The notes under the pieces were generated by a model that saw only the letters and a list, made by a program, of their open reading frames with translations, did no database searches and was not told the origin of the DNA. Both the position numbers and the translations under genes were made by a program. Positions 34,844 to 43,660 of a stretch of 64,000 bases of DNA are shown here, one piece after another. Source of the DNA: Bradyrhizobium sp. AUGA SZCCT0176 (lineage in GTDB: Bacteria > Pseudomonadota > Alphaproteobacteria > Rhizobiales > Xanthobacteraceae); NCBI RefSeq assembly GCF_018130145.1, contig NZ_JAFCMB010000004.1, positions 372,001 to 436,000 of the forward strand, in the 5' to 3' direction. Each line of letters opens with the position of its first letter. Positions within the stretch are counted from its first letter, which is position 1.

Positions 34844-35198
34844 GGCAAGTCTCCATCCGTTGGCGCAAGCGATCATCGCTCGTTGTGATTGCAACCTATG
34901 CCGGCAAGGCCAACTCTTCCGTGACTGTCGTCACGTGAGCGCCGCGCGGGCCCAGGACAGGCTGCGGGGCCATCGCCCACCACAAAAACTGGCGGAATAG
35001 TTTCCGCCTTCTGTTAGCCTTTGCGCGCAAAAGTTCCGACATCCATGGTGCGCGGTCAAAAACATTTGGCTTGCATGAGCACTATTGATTGGCACTTTCG
35101 CGTAATAGCGCGCATCCTGCCTTATCACCGCCCTGCCCGTGGCACCCTTCGGTGACTGAGAGTTCGGTAACACTCCCGCCTCAGTTCGAGGTCAGTTC

Positions 35199-35282
35199 AT
35201 GGATCGATTGATCCGCGAACGAGATCTCGCTCGCAAAGCGCTGTCGGGAATGACCGACCCAGTGAAACGTCAGCGGCATTGA
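35199..35282 (+). CDS. Possible 27-aa peptide
   Basis: A short frame with a GAGG site upstream encodes a charged helix MDRLIRERDLARKALSGMTD plus seven residues. It lies 109 bp before another small gene. Coding status is uncertain. Confidence 0.3.
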   Translation: MDRLIRERDLARKALSGMTDPVKRQRH

Positions 35283-35391
35283 CGCTCTGACGGGCAAGTG
35301 AACGTCCGCCGCTACCGCGCGATTTGAAACCAGCTTGATGCGCAACATCGACTGGTGGGACTGCAAGCGATCAACCCTGTTGGAGGATGTC

Positions 35392-35514
35392 ATGGAAACA
35401 AGTTTTGGATCAACGTTCCTTGCATGCGGGGGGATATTCGTCCTCTCGTTCGTTGCCATCTGGGCATTCTGGTATGTCGAACGATTGCGCGGATCGAGCG
35501 CGCCTCACGTCTAG
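35392..35514 (+). CDS. Small single-span membrane protein, 40 aa
   Basis: The ATG at 35392 has a strong GGAGG (35382-35386) at 5-nt spacing. The product has one membrane span (FLACGGIFVLSFVAIWAFWY) then a short basic tail (VERLRGSSAPHV). The strong initiation signal and clean topology favour a real gene that is usually missed because of its size. Function unknown. Confidence 0.55.
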   Translation: METSFGSTFLACGGIFVLSFVAIWAFWYVERLRGSSAPHV

Positions 35515-35752
35515 AGCCACGGTCTGTCGCTGCGGTGACAATGTGCGAAGTCATTGGCTGTCTCCATGGTTGGTCCGGCAACGGACCACCCGTTGTCGGA
35601 CCGGCAGCCTCATGTCGGCCGACGATCGCGGCTGTGCGCGCCATCACGGATAAGCGCTGCTTGCCCCAAGGCGCTTCGCCTTCATTGCGCTTCCGATTCA
35701 AATTTCAAACAGCCCAGCACGTCGTTGCGCTTCTCAGCTCTCTCCACTCGTC

Positions 35753-36345
35753 GTCCGGCGAAGGCCGGGACCCATACTCCGTGACGCTCGTTGTTGCGGA
35801 AGGTCACTAATGCCGGCGCTCTTACCGATGGGCCGCGGCGTATGGGTCCCGGCCCCCCGTGCGCAATTGCGCACTAGGCCGGGACGACGCGGATATAGTT
35901 TCGCGTTCTCGCGGCGCGGTGCGTCCGAGGTTTGCTATCAAATTCTTCACCCCCAAAATTCAGAGGGCGCAGGGAATGCCGGATGCGCGCTGCACCCGCG
36001 GTCTCATGTGCGATTGTGCATAAGAATGCTGCACATGAGCATACAGGGCAGCGGAGAGCATCCGACATTCCCTGCGCAGTGGCTTTACGGCTTATAACGC
36101 GCTCTCCCCGGTGAGACGGCCTCTATTGCCACCGTCGCCCCTCGGAAGCGTTAGCTCCCGAAAGACTTGACGCCGTTACGGGCGCCAGGACCACACGCCT
36201 TCACCGTACGCATCAGCCGCGACCGTCAATCGCAACATCAGCGTCCACCGCGACCCGCCCCTCGTTGTGACGATGGCCAACGCCCCTCTGAGTGGGACGG
36301 GATGGCGAGAATGTGCCGATGATTTGGGTCGAAGGAAAGGAAAAT
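35753..36345 (-). repeat. Composite long repeat, copy B (inverted relative to copy A)
   Basis: Read on the minus strand from about 36345, the blocks are CATCCCGTCCCA, GAGGGGCG, GGCGTGTGGTCCTGGC, CGTAAAGCC-TGCGCAGGGAATGTCGGAT, the ACCGCGGGTGCAGC part and finally the GTCCCGGCC palindrome (35753-35890), the same order as copy A at 27190-27905. The region has no supported gene. Confidence 0.75.
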
Positions 36346-36484
36346 ATTTTTGATTTTCGGAAATTCTGGACTTGACACGATTTCCGTAAATCAGAATTGA
36401 TTTGCCCGTCGGGCAAATTTTGTTGATTGCGCTCGCCTTTTTTGCGTCATTCCCGATCGGCAATTGCGTATCGTACAAGGCACC

Positions 36485-36643
36485 TCAATCAGCGTCGGTA
36501 ATTTTTCCTTTGCCGGTACAGGCCACGCACTTGGCCGGATAGATTCTGCGGGTTGCCAGCACAGGCTGCTTCACCACGGGGAAGCCCGTTCCTTTGCAGG
36601 CGGAGCACGTATGCTCCCTGATTTTTTGCGTCATGATTTTCAT
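36485..36643 (-). CDS. Small DnaJ-zinc-finger-like protein, 52 aa
   Basis: The protein carries two CxxCxGxG-type motifs, CSACKGTGF and CVACTGKGKI, as in the zinc-binding domain of DnaJ or in small DksA/TraR-independent zinc knuckles. The ATG at 36643 follows AGGAGG at 6-nt spacing, so the longer frame to 36706 is rejected. It may bind one zinc ion with the two Cys pairs. Partner unknown. Confidence 0.65.
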   Translation of the reverse strand: MKIMTQKIREHTCSACKGTGFPVVKQPVLATRRIYPAKCVACTGKGKITDAD

Positions 36644-36788
36644 TCGCTGCCTCCTGGGTGGTGATCCCGCCAATATGCACGCTGGCCGCCCCAAGACGCT
36701 GATCAATATTGCTCATCCTGTGCGAATTTGTACAAGCGGCGGCGGGTCGGGAAAAAGCGCAGCCTGGGTCGATTTGGCAATACAGCTA

Positions 36789-36974
36789 TCATTTCCTTGA
36801 AATGAGAGACGCCAATTTCATGTCATTGTTCAAAATGGACTGTTCGGCCCGATTATCCCATTTAAGGGATACGCCCGACCAGTTCCTCTCCGTGACGGTT
36901 GCCTGATCGCCTTCATCTGCACCCCAGCGAATGCGACTACCGACCTTGAGATTCCTTGATTCATCGCCGGTCAT
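36789..36974 (-). CDS. Hypothetical protein, 61 aa
   Basis: From ATG 36974 the product is a small beta-rich protein (LKVGSRIRWGADEGDQATV, NWSGVSLKWDNRAEQSILN). A Tudor-like or SH3-like barrel is conceivable. The start lies 7 bp after the stop of the lipoprotein gene on the same strand, suggesting an operon. No domain is recognised with certainty. Confidence 0.55.
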   Translation of the reverse strand: MTGDESRNLKVGSRIRWGADEGDQATVTERNWSGVSLKWDNRAEQSILNNDMKLASLISRK

Positions 36975-36981
36975 GGTCGGC

Positions 36982-37359
36982 TCATGTCCCCGGTGGCCGC
37001 TGCCCCTGGAATTGGATGCCGCACTTCTTGATGTTTGCGGCTTGTTCAATGGCAACCATCTGCCCCTTCATTTGGGCAAGCTCGGCTGCGGTCTGCTTGT
37101 CGCCGCCGACGAAAAACGCGGCTGGCCAAAAGATGACAACGGCCGCGGCGGTTGCCAGGCCGTCGTTGGTTCGCTTTTGATCCTGAACGCCCGATAGCGA
37201 AGCGGCCCGGGTTGAAACGGCCTGTGCTTCCTGAGCCAGTTGCTGACACGTATAACTCTGATACGCGACCGGCGAGACGTAAGCCGGCATGATATCAGAT
37301 GAACTCGACGCGCAGCCAGCCAGCGCGGTGCAAAGCACCACGATCCCGAGATTTCGCAT
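36982..37359 (-). CDS. Small lipoprotein, 125 aa
   Basis: The N-terminus is a type II signal peptide with lipobox LAGC (MRNLGIVVLCTALAGCASS; Cys16). The mature part has an early Cys in SYTCQQLAQEAQAV, a hydrophobic stretch (LATAAAVVIFWPAAFFVGG) and a final KKCGI. The pattern C...C with a membrane-like middle is common among small uncharacterised alphaproteobacterial lipoproteins. It would be anchored in the inner or outer membrane. Confidence 0.7.
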   Translation of the reverse strand: MRNLGIVVLCTALAGCASSSSDIMPAYVSPVAYQSYTCQQLAQEAQAVSTRAASLSGVQDQKRTNDGLATAAAVVIFWPAAFFVGGDKQTAAELAQMKGQMVAIEQAANIKKCGIQFQGQRPPGT

Positions 37360-37540
37360 TTTTGACTTCCCCCTGCCCAGGAGGTGTTGCGCCTACTGTG
37401 GCGGGAACACAAGGCACTCGCAGGCAGTTTGGCGCTTCCCGGTATTAGTACTGCCTTCCCGCCAAATGATGCGCGGGATTTCCATGGCCAACAAAAGGTT
37501 GCTGCTTAGCGAATCCACGACGCATCGCACATCCTGTGAA

Positions 37541-40501
37541 TTACCCCCCACCCACCAGCGCCAGAAACACCCGTCGCACCTCCGCCTCGGTCTCCCTTAC
37601 CCTTGCCTGCAGCGTCGAGAAATCCGGGGTGTCGCCGGCGCGCGCCATTACGCGCTGCAGATTCTCGCCTGCGGTTTCCGGGTTGAACTTGCCGTTCACG
37701 CACAAACGCAAAATCTGGGTCAGGTCGTGATAGAGCCGCGCAGCCTGGCGCAGCACTTCGGCTTCGGCTTGCGGCAGCACGCCTGACCGAGCGGCGTTGT
37801 CGAGCACCTGCAGGGTGGAGACGCTGAGGATTTCGGGCTTCTGGGAGGCATGTGCGAGCTGCAGATATTGCGCGATGAAATCGATATCGACGAGGCCGCC
37901 GGCGGCGAGTTTCAAATCCCAGATGTCGTCCTCGCCCTTTTCCAGCGCGATGGCGCGGCGCATGTCGGCGACGTCGGTCGCGGTGCTGGCGGGATCGCGG
38001 GAGCGGATCAAGACGCCGCGGATGATGTCCTCGATCTTCTTGCGGAACGCAGGGGATGCCGAAATCACCCGCGCCCTCGTCAGCGCCATGTGCTCCCAGG
38101 TCCAGGCCTCGCGTTCCTGATAGTCGGCGAATGAATCGATCCGCGACGCCACCGGGCCGGCGCGGCCCGAGGGGCGCAGCCGCATGTCGACGTCATAGAG
38201 CACGCCGTAATTGGTCCGCGTCGTGAAGGCCGAGATCAGGCGCTGGGTCAGCCGCGCAAAATACTGCGCGCCGTGCAGCGACCGCTCGCCGTCGGAATCC
38301 GGATACTCCTCGTCGAAATCATAAAGCAGGATCAGATCGAGATCGGAGGACGCGGTCATCTCGCGGCTGCCGAGCCGGCCCATCGCAATGATCGCGGTCT
38401 CCTGCCCTTTGATCCTGCCATATTGGGTCGCGAACTGGTCGGTGACGAGACCATGCACGGTGTTCACGATACCTTCGGCCACATCGGCAAAGGCGACGCT
38501 GGCCTGCTGCGCCGATACGGTACCTGAAAGAATGCGCGTGCCGATCAGGAACAGGCTTTCCTGGCCGAACAACCGCAACCGGTCGAGAAAGTCCTCGTAG
38601 GAATCCGCGTCCTTCAATGTCGTCGCAAGCCGCGCGGACAATTCCTTCTGGTCCGGCATCGCGCCGAAAAAGCGCGGGTCGATCAAGCCGTCCATGATCT
38701 GCGGCTGACGCGCCAGCATGTCGCCGAGCCGCGGCGCGGCGCCGAGGATCAGCGCCACCAGCGCAACGAGATCGCGGTTCTGGCTCAATAGCGAGATCAA
38801 CCGCCCGCCGCGCTGCAGCGCGCCGAGGAAACGGTCGAACGCCGTCACGGCATCGTCGGGGTCCTCGGCATGCGCGAGGCCGTCGATCAGGCCGGGGATG
38901 AATTCGATGAACGCGCTTTTGGTGGCCTCGTTACGCAGCCCGCGATAATCGCCCGTCATCCATTGCTGCAGGGTGCCTGCGACCATGACCGGCTTCTTGA
39001 AACCGAGCGTCGCCAAATGATCCAGCAGCCGCGGGTCTTCGGGTCCCGCGCCGTAATTGACATCGGGCAGTTTCTCGGTGCCGGTCGGATCGCCCTCGAA
39101 CAGCTTGCTGTAATGCCCCTGCACTGTCTTGAGGTGGCCGAGCAAATCTTTTGCGAAGGCGGCGCGGCTCTCATAGCCGAAGAAGTTTGCGAAACGCTCC
39201 ATGGCTTCGGGCTCGTCGGGCAGCGCATGGGTCTGCTCGTCCGATATCATCTGCAGCCGGTGCTCGACGCGGCGCAGATATTCGTAAGCGATGGTGAGCT
39301 CTTCCTGCGCCTGAAACGTGATCCAGTTGCTGGTCGCCAGCACCTGCAACGCCTGCAGCGTCGGCCGCACCCGCAAATGCGGATGCCGGCCACCCGCGAT
39401 CAATTGCTGGGTCTGGGCGAAGAATTCGATTTCGCGGATGCCGCCGCGGCCGACCTTGACGTTATGGCCCTCGACCGAGATCTCGCTTTGGCCGCGATAG
39501 GTCTGCATCTGCCGCTTCATGTCATGGACGTCGGCAAGCGCGGCGAAATCGAGATGCTTGCGCCAGACAAACGGTGCCAGTTCGGCAATCAGCGCCTCGC
39601 CGGCCTTGGGATCACCGGCGCAGGGCCGCGCCTTGATCATCGCGGCGCGTTCCCAGGTGCGCCCTTCCCGCTCGTAATAATGCAGCGCCGCGTCGGTCGA
39701 CATCGCGACTTGCGTCGAGGCGGGATCGGGGCGCAGCCGCAGATCGACGCGGAACACATAGCCGTCGCCGCTGCGCTGCTGCAGAATCCGTGCGAGCGCC
39801 TGCGTGACGCGCACGAAGAACGGCGCCGGTTCGATGTCGGCGACGAGCGAGGTCGCGGCGGGATCGAAGAACACGATCAGGTCGATGTCGCTGGAGTAGT
39901 TCAGTTCGCCTGCGCCCATCTTGCCCATCGCGAGCACGATCAGGCCGCAGCCTTCCTCGGGCCGGTCATGGTTGGCTGCATTCATCCGGCCGCGCACGAC
40001 CTCCTGTCGGAGCAGGAACCGCAGCGCCGCCTGCACTGAAGCGACCGCGAGATCGGTCAGCGCCGCCGTCACGCGCATCACAGGCCAGACCCCGCCGATG
40101 TCGCACAGCGCGGTCATCAACGCGGCTTCCGCCTTCATGCGGCGAAGCAGATGCATCACGTCGGCTTCGCTGGCCGCATTGAATACGTCGCTGGTGGTTT
40201 TCTCGATCAGCGAGGAAAGGTGCGACTCCGGGTCGCACGCCAGCAAGCGGATCAGCCGCGCGGCGTCGGCGCGGAACAGATCGAACAGATAGGGCGAGAA
40301 CTCCGCGATGCCCAGCAGGATGCGCCTGGCGAACGGCTGCGCCAGCACGGCCTCGAGCGCAGCCGACTGCGCCGGCTCCAGTTCGGAGAGCCAGGCTGAA
40401 AATATCTGTTCGGCATTGCTGGAAGCGGAGACATGCGGCCCGTCCACGAAGCGCGCGGCGAGGCCCTGTCCTTCCGCGTTGCCCGGCGCGGATGAGTTCA
40501 T
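37541..40501 (-). CDS. glnE: Bifunctional glutamine synthetase adenylyltransferase/adenylyl-removing enzyme
   Basis: The 986-aa protein has two nucleotidyltransferase domains separated by a helical linker, as in GlnE. The N-terminal one (adenylyl removal) carries MGAGELNYSSDIDLIVFFD, and the C-terminal one (adenylylation) carries MGRLGSREMTASSDLDLILLYD; both keep the two metal-binding aspartates. It controls glutamine synthetase by covalent AMP addition in response to PII. Its start overlaps the stop of the upstream histidine kinase gene (ATGA, 40498-40501), so the two are translationally coupled. Confidence 0.96.
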   Translation of the reverse strand: MNSSAPGNAEGQGLAARFVDGPHVSASSNAEQIFSAWLSELEPAQSAALEAVLAQPFARRILLGIAEFSPYLFDLFRADAARLIRLLACDPESHLSSLIEKTTSDVFNAASEADVMHLLRRMKAEAALMTALCDIGGVWPVMRVTAALTDLAVASVQAALRFLLRQEVVRGRMNAANHDRPEEGCGLIVLAMGKMGAGELNYSSDIDLIVFFDPAATSLVADIEPAPFFVRVTQALARILQQRSGDGYVFRVDLRLRPDPASTQVAMSTDAALHYYEREGRTWERAAMIKARPCAGDPKAGEALIAELAPFVWRKHLDFAALADVHDMKRQMQTYRGQSEISVEGHNVKVGRGGIREIEFFAQTQQLIAGGRHPHLRVRPTLQALQVLATSNWITFQAQEELTIAYEYLRRVEHRLQMISDEQTHALPDEPEAMERFANFFGYESRAAFAKDLLGHLKTVQGHYSKLFEGDPTGTEKLPDVNYGAGPEDPRLLDHLATLGFKKPVMVAGTLQQWMTGDYRGLRNEATKSAFIEFIPGLIDGLAHAEDPDDAVTAFDRFLGALQRGGRLISLLSQNRDLVALVALILGAAPRLGDMLARQPQIMDGLIDPRFFGAMPDQKELSARLATTLKDADSYEDFLDRLRLFGQESLFLIGTRILSGTVSAQQASVAFADVAEGIVNTVHGLVTDQFATQYGRIKGQETAIIAMGRLGSREMTASSDLDLILLYDFDEEYPDSDGERSLHGAQYFARLTQRLISAFTTRTNYGVLYDVDMRLRPSGRAGPVASRIDSFADYQEREAWTWEHMALTRARVISASPAFRKKIEDIIRGVLIRSRDPASTATDVADMRRAIALEKGEDDIWDLKLAAGGLVDIDFIAQYLQLAHASQKPEILSVSTLQVLDNAARSGVLPQAEAEVLRQAARLYHDLTQILRLCVNGKFNPETAGENLQRVMARAGDTPDFSTLQARVRETEAEVRRVFLALVGGG

Positions 40502-41964
40502 GCCACCTTCTGTGGCACATCCTGCGTTTGAGCCGCAAGCCTGTCACCGGAGGCCGCGCGCGCCGGAATGGCCAGCGTCGCGACCAGGCCCGGATGCGCA
40601 TCGCCGAGCCGCAGTTCGCCGCCATGCAGGGTTGCCACCGCCGAGGCCAGGCTGAGGCCGAGGCCGGACCCCGGCAGCGTCCGGCTGGCCTCCAGCCGCA
40701 CGAACCGTTCCACCGCGTGCTTGCGATCGCCTTCGGGAATGCCGGGGCCGTGATCGGTGACGCTGAGCAGCACGGTATCGCCCTCGCGCCGCGACTCGAT
40801 CAGGATCTCCCGGGAACGTGCCGCCACCGCGGCGTCCAGCGGCTGCACCGCCGGATCCGGCTTGCCGTATTTGATCGCGTTCTCGACCAGATTGGCCAGC
40901 GCCTGGCTGATCAGCTCGCGGTTGCCGTGCAGGGCTGCGGGTGCGGCCCTGACGCGCAAGGTCAGGCCGTCGTCTTCGGCCAGCGGCTCGTAGAGTTCGT
41001 GGATGCCTTTTGCGACGTCGGCGGCGTCGAAATCGTCCATGTTGCCGCGCGCCTGCCCGGACTCGGCGCGCGCGATCATCAACAGCGCGTTGAAGGTGCG
41101 GATCAGGCCGTCGGATTCCTCGATGGTGCGTTCGAGCGCGGCGCGGTATTCGCTCTCGCTGCCTGAACTCGCCAATGCCTCCTCGGCGCGGTTGCGCAGC
41201 CGCGTCAGCGGTGTCTTCAGGTCATGGGCGATGTTGTCGGAGACTTCCTTGAGCCCCGTCATCAGGGCCTCGATCCGCTCCAGCATGGCGTTGAGGTTTT
41301 CCGCGAGCCGGTCGAGTTCGTCGCCGCTGCGGCCCACCGGCAGCCGGCCGGAGAGATCGCCGGCCATGATGCGCCGGGTGGTGCCGGTCATGGCGTCGAT
41401 CCGGTGCAGCACCCGCCGCGCCACGAAGATGCCACCGCCGAGACCGAGCACGATGACGACCAGCAGCGACCATTGCGCGGCGTTGGCGACGATGCCGAAC
41501 ATCCGCCTTCGTTCCTCGAGGTCGCGTCCGACCAGCAGCCGAAAACCGTTGTCGAGTTGGGTGACGCGCACCAGCGCGCGATGGTGGGCGGTGTCCTGCT
41601 CGTCGAGCCGGCGGTACGCCGTCTCGGACCAGCCCGAAGAGGCCATTACGCCCGGAGACAGCGATTCGACATTGCCGCCGAACGCCGTTCCTGCCGGCGT
41701 GGTGACGAGATAGAGGTTGGCGCCGGGCCGCAGCGTGCGGCGGCCGAGCGTGAGGGCAAGGCCCTGCAGCCCGCGGCGTGCGTAGATGATCTCGATCTCG
41801 GCGATCTCGGCGTTGACGGTCGCGGTGATCTGCTCGTTGATCAGCCGGCGCGTATTCCAGGCGAAATAGCCCAGCAACGAAGCGGCAAACAGCGCAAACA
41901 AAAACAGGTAGACCAGCGTCAGGCGAAACGCCGTGGTGCGGATCAGTTTACCGAATGCCGTCAC
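40498..41964 (-). CDS. Membrane sensor histidine kinase coupled to glnE
   Basis: The 488-aa protein has two membrane spans (about residues 13-34 and 164-183) around a periplasmic domain. A HAMP domain follows (about 183-235), then HisKA (VSDNIAHDLKTPLTRLRNRAEE, His247) and HATPase (LVENAIKYG; VTDHGPGIPEG; GSGLGLSLASAV). The start is GTG with only a weak ribosome binding site. In related genomes such a kinase usually follows an OmpR-type response regulator, from memory; no such gene is found upstream here, where a decayed island begins. Confidence 0.87.
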   Translation of the reverse strand: MTAFGKLIRTTAFRLTLVYLFLFALFAASLLGYFAWNTRRLINEQITATVNAEIAEIEIIYARRGLQGLALTLGRRTLRPGANLYLVTTPAGTAFGGNVESLSPGVMASSGWSETAYRRLDEQDTAHHRALVRVTQLDNGFRLLVGRDLEERRRMFGIVANAAQWSLLVVIVLGLGGGIFVARRVLHRIDAMTGTTRRIMAGDLSGRLPVGRSGDELDRLAENLNAMLERIEALMTGLKEVSDNIAHDLKTPLTRLRNRAEEALASSGSESEYRAALERTIEESDGLIRTFNALLMIARAESGQARGNMDDFDAADVAKGIHELYEPLAEDDGLTLRVRAAPAALHGNRELISQALANLVENAIKYGKPDPAVQPLDAAVAARSREILIESRREGDTVLLSVTDHGPGIPEGDRKHAVERFVRLEASRTLPGSGLGLSLASAVATLHGGELRLGDAHPGLVATLAIPARAASGDRLAAQTQDVPQKVA

Positions 41965-42248
41965 GGATCATGTATCCAATCTGAGTGCTTCGTCTGTTAT
42001 CACTGACCGTCGTCACAGCTTTTATTTCCATTTATTTTCAATGTATTGCTGGCATCTACCGTCGTCTGGCTTCGCTAAAAATCGCCGAACGCCGGCCGGT
42101 TTTGGTGAAATAATGGCAAGTTAACGCTGCTTTCCCTCGTAAAGTATCCGTGATGGTCACCGATCCAAAGCAGGTCGATTTTGGAACAACTAACCATCAC
42201 GACCGAGCATCCGTGACGGTAAGTGGTAAGCAGAACGGGAACGTTAAA

Positions 42249-43063
42249 GTGGCACTCAATTCGAACCAAGTTAAATCCCTGCAACCTGGCGTGCATGCGG
42301 ACGGTGGGGGCTTTATCTGGTGGTGCGCGAGAGCGGTGATCGGGTGTGGGCCTTCCGCTTCACCGACCTCGAGGGCAAGCGGGCGCAGATGGAGTTCGCC
42401 AGGGCTGGCGACCGCGACGGCGCAAGCGGTGACGTTCTGACCCTTGGGGCGCGCGAGAAGGCGCGCGACTATAAGGTCGCGTTGAAGCGCGAGGGCATCG
42501 ATCCGCGCGTCAAAAAGCGGGCCACCGCTCAGGGCAGCAAGACCTTCAAGGAGTTTGCCGAGGAGCAGTATCCTGATTGGTGCCAAGGGCTGTCCGAAGA
42601 GGAGTTAAAGCAGTGGCAGCGCTCCATCCGGGACGTGCCGAGCCTGCACAACAAGAAGCTCCAGGAGATCACCACCGAGCACGTATTGGAGGCGCTCAAG
42701 GCGATCTGGACCGTGAAGCCGGTCACAGCGTCGCGGACGCGCCAGCGGATCGAGCGGCTGATAGATGCTGCCAAAGCGTTGAGACTGCGCGCGGGCGAGA
42801 ACCCGGCCGCATGGCGCGGCAACCTCAAACACCTGCTGCCGTCGCCTCGCAAGCTGAATCGCAAGAAGGGGCATCAGTCCGCGCCATATACGAAGATGCC
42901 GGGAATGATGACAGGGCTGCGCTATGATCCCGGCAACGCCGCGCGCTGCACAGAAGTCGGCATCCTCACCGTGTCGCGGAGGCAGGAAATCCGGCTGATG
43001 GAGTGGACGGAGCTCGACTTCGAAGCAAGGACGTGGATGGTTCCGGCTGAGAAGATGGGCTGA
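42249..43063 (+). pseudogene. Tyrosine recombinase/integrase remnant (frameshifted and truncated)
   Basis: The N-terminus (VALNSNQVKSLQPGVHADGGG) is in one frame and the continuation (LYLVVRESGDRVWAFRF, then the DUF4102/SAM-like and core-binding parts) in another; one base is missing at about 42305-42312. The catalytic domain begins (GILTVSRRQEIRLMEWTELDF, with the first Arg) but stops at 43063 after PAEKMG, so the His-x-x-Arg and Tyr parts are lost. It is inactive. The sequence after the junction (43059-43139) ends in another frame as ADFIKPRKDTSSEQPPRKR plus seven residues and a stop, apparently the tail of a different lost gene. Confidence 0.8.
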
Positions 43064-43217
43064 CTTCATCAAGCCGCGCAAGGATACGTCGAGCGAGCAG
43101 CCACCAAGAAAGCGGCCAAAGCTCAATCTCGTCGCCTAACGAGGCGCACAAACCTACAGCATGCGGTGTCAGCTTAGTGCTGCTTGGTGCACTCAATTCC
43201 AACATGAGAATAGTTTG

Positions 43218-43466
43218 ATGCCAACGCCCCCACGCAGGTTAGAAGACATTGTAGAGGCGCTGCGGCCGAAACCAGGCACAACGCGAAAATGCACCGTGCT
43301 ACTTGGTGCTGGCTGTTCGATCAGCGCGGGGATTCCGTCGGCAGGTGCAGTGGTAGAGCATATTGGGCTCTATTGGGTAGGCTATGGAAAGGCGCCGCCG
43401 GCCCATGTCTCTCTCCAAACGGCTCCTCGCCCCCGGACGGCTCGGCTGACTATCTTCGATGGATAG
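43218..43466 (+). pseudogene. SIR2-domain protein fragment (N-terminus only)
   Basis: From ATG 43218 the product begins with RLEDIVEALRPKPGTTRKC and then TVLLGAGCSISAGIPSAGAV, the NAD-binding start of SIR2-like domains (GAGxSxxAGIP). Homology-like sequence stops near 43364 and an unrelated 34-codon tail follows. Full proteins of this type have hundreds more residues and often belong to antiphage systems that deplete NAD. This is a remnant beside an integrase remnant. Confidence 0.65.
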
Positions 43467-43660
43467 AAGAACAGGTGTTCTGACAGGGTCTTGATAAGCA
43501 TGGCGAGAGAGCTGCAAAGCAGCGACCCTGCTCACGATTGGTTTCCTCGCTTGTTAGATCTAACGCGGCCGTCTCGAGGGACGGGCCACGGGCCTCACGG
43601 TTCGCCCGGCGAAGCATCGTCCGGAGACGCGCGAAGACGCGCTCCTCACCATGAGGTTCG
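43467..43660. other. Debris and repeat between the SIR2 fragment and the next gene
   Basis: No gene is supported. The part near 43580-43655 (GGGCCTCACGGTTCGCCCGG to CTCCTCACCATGAGG) looks like a dispersed Bradyrhizobium intergenic repeat. Confidence 0.4.

Noticed and set aside
38870..40039. 389-codon plus-strand frame
   Set aside because: Antisense of glnE, no start signal or domain.
42060..42250. Possible tRNA or att site beside the integrase remnant
   Set aside because: No cloverleaf or direct repeat of suitable length could be found on either side.
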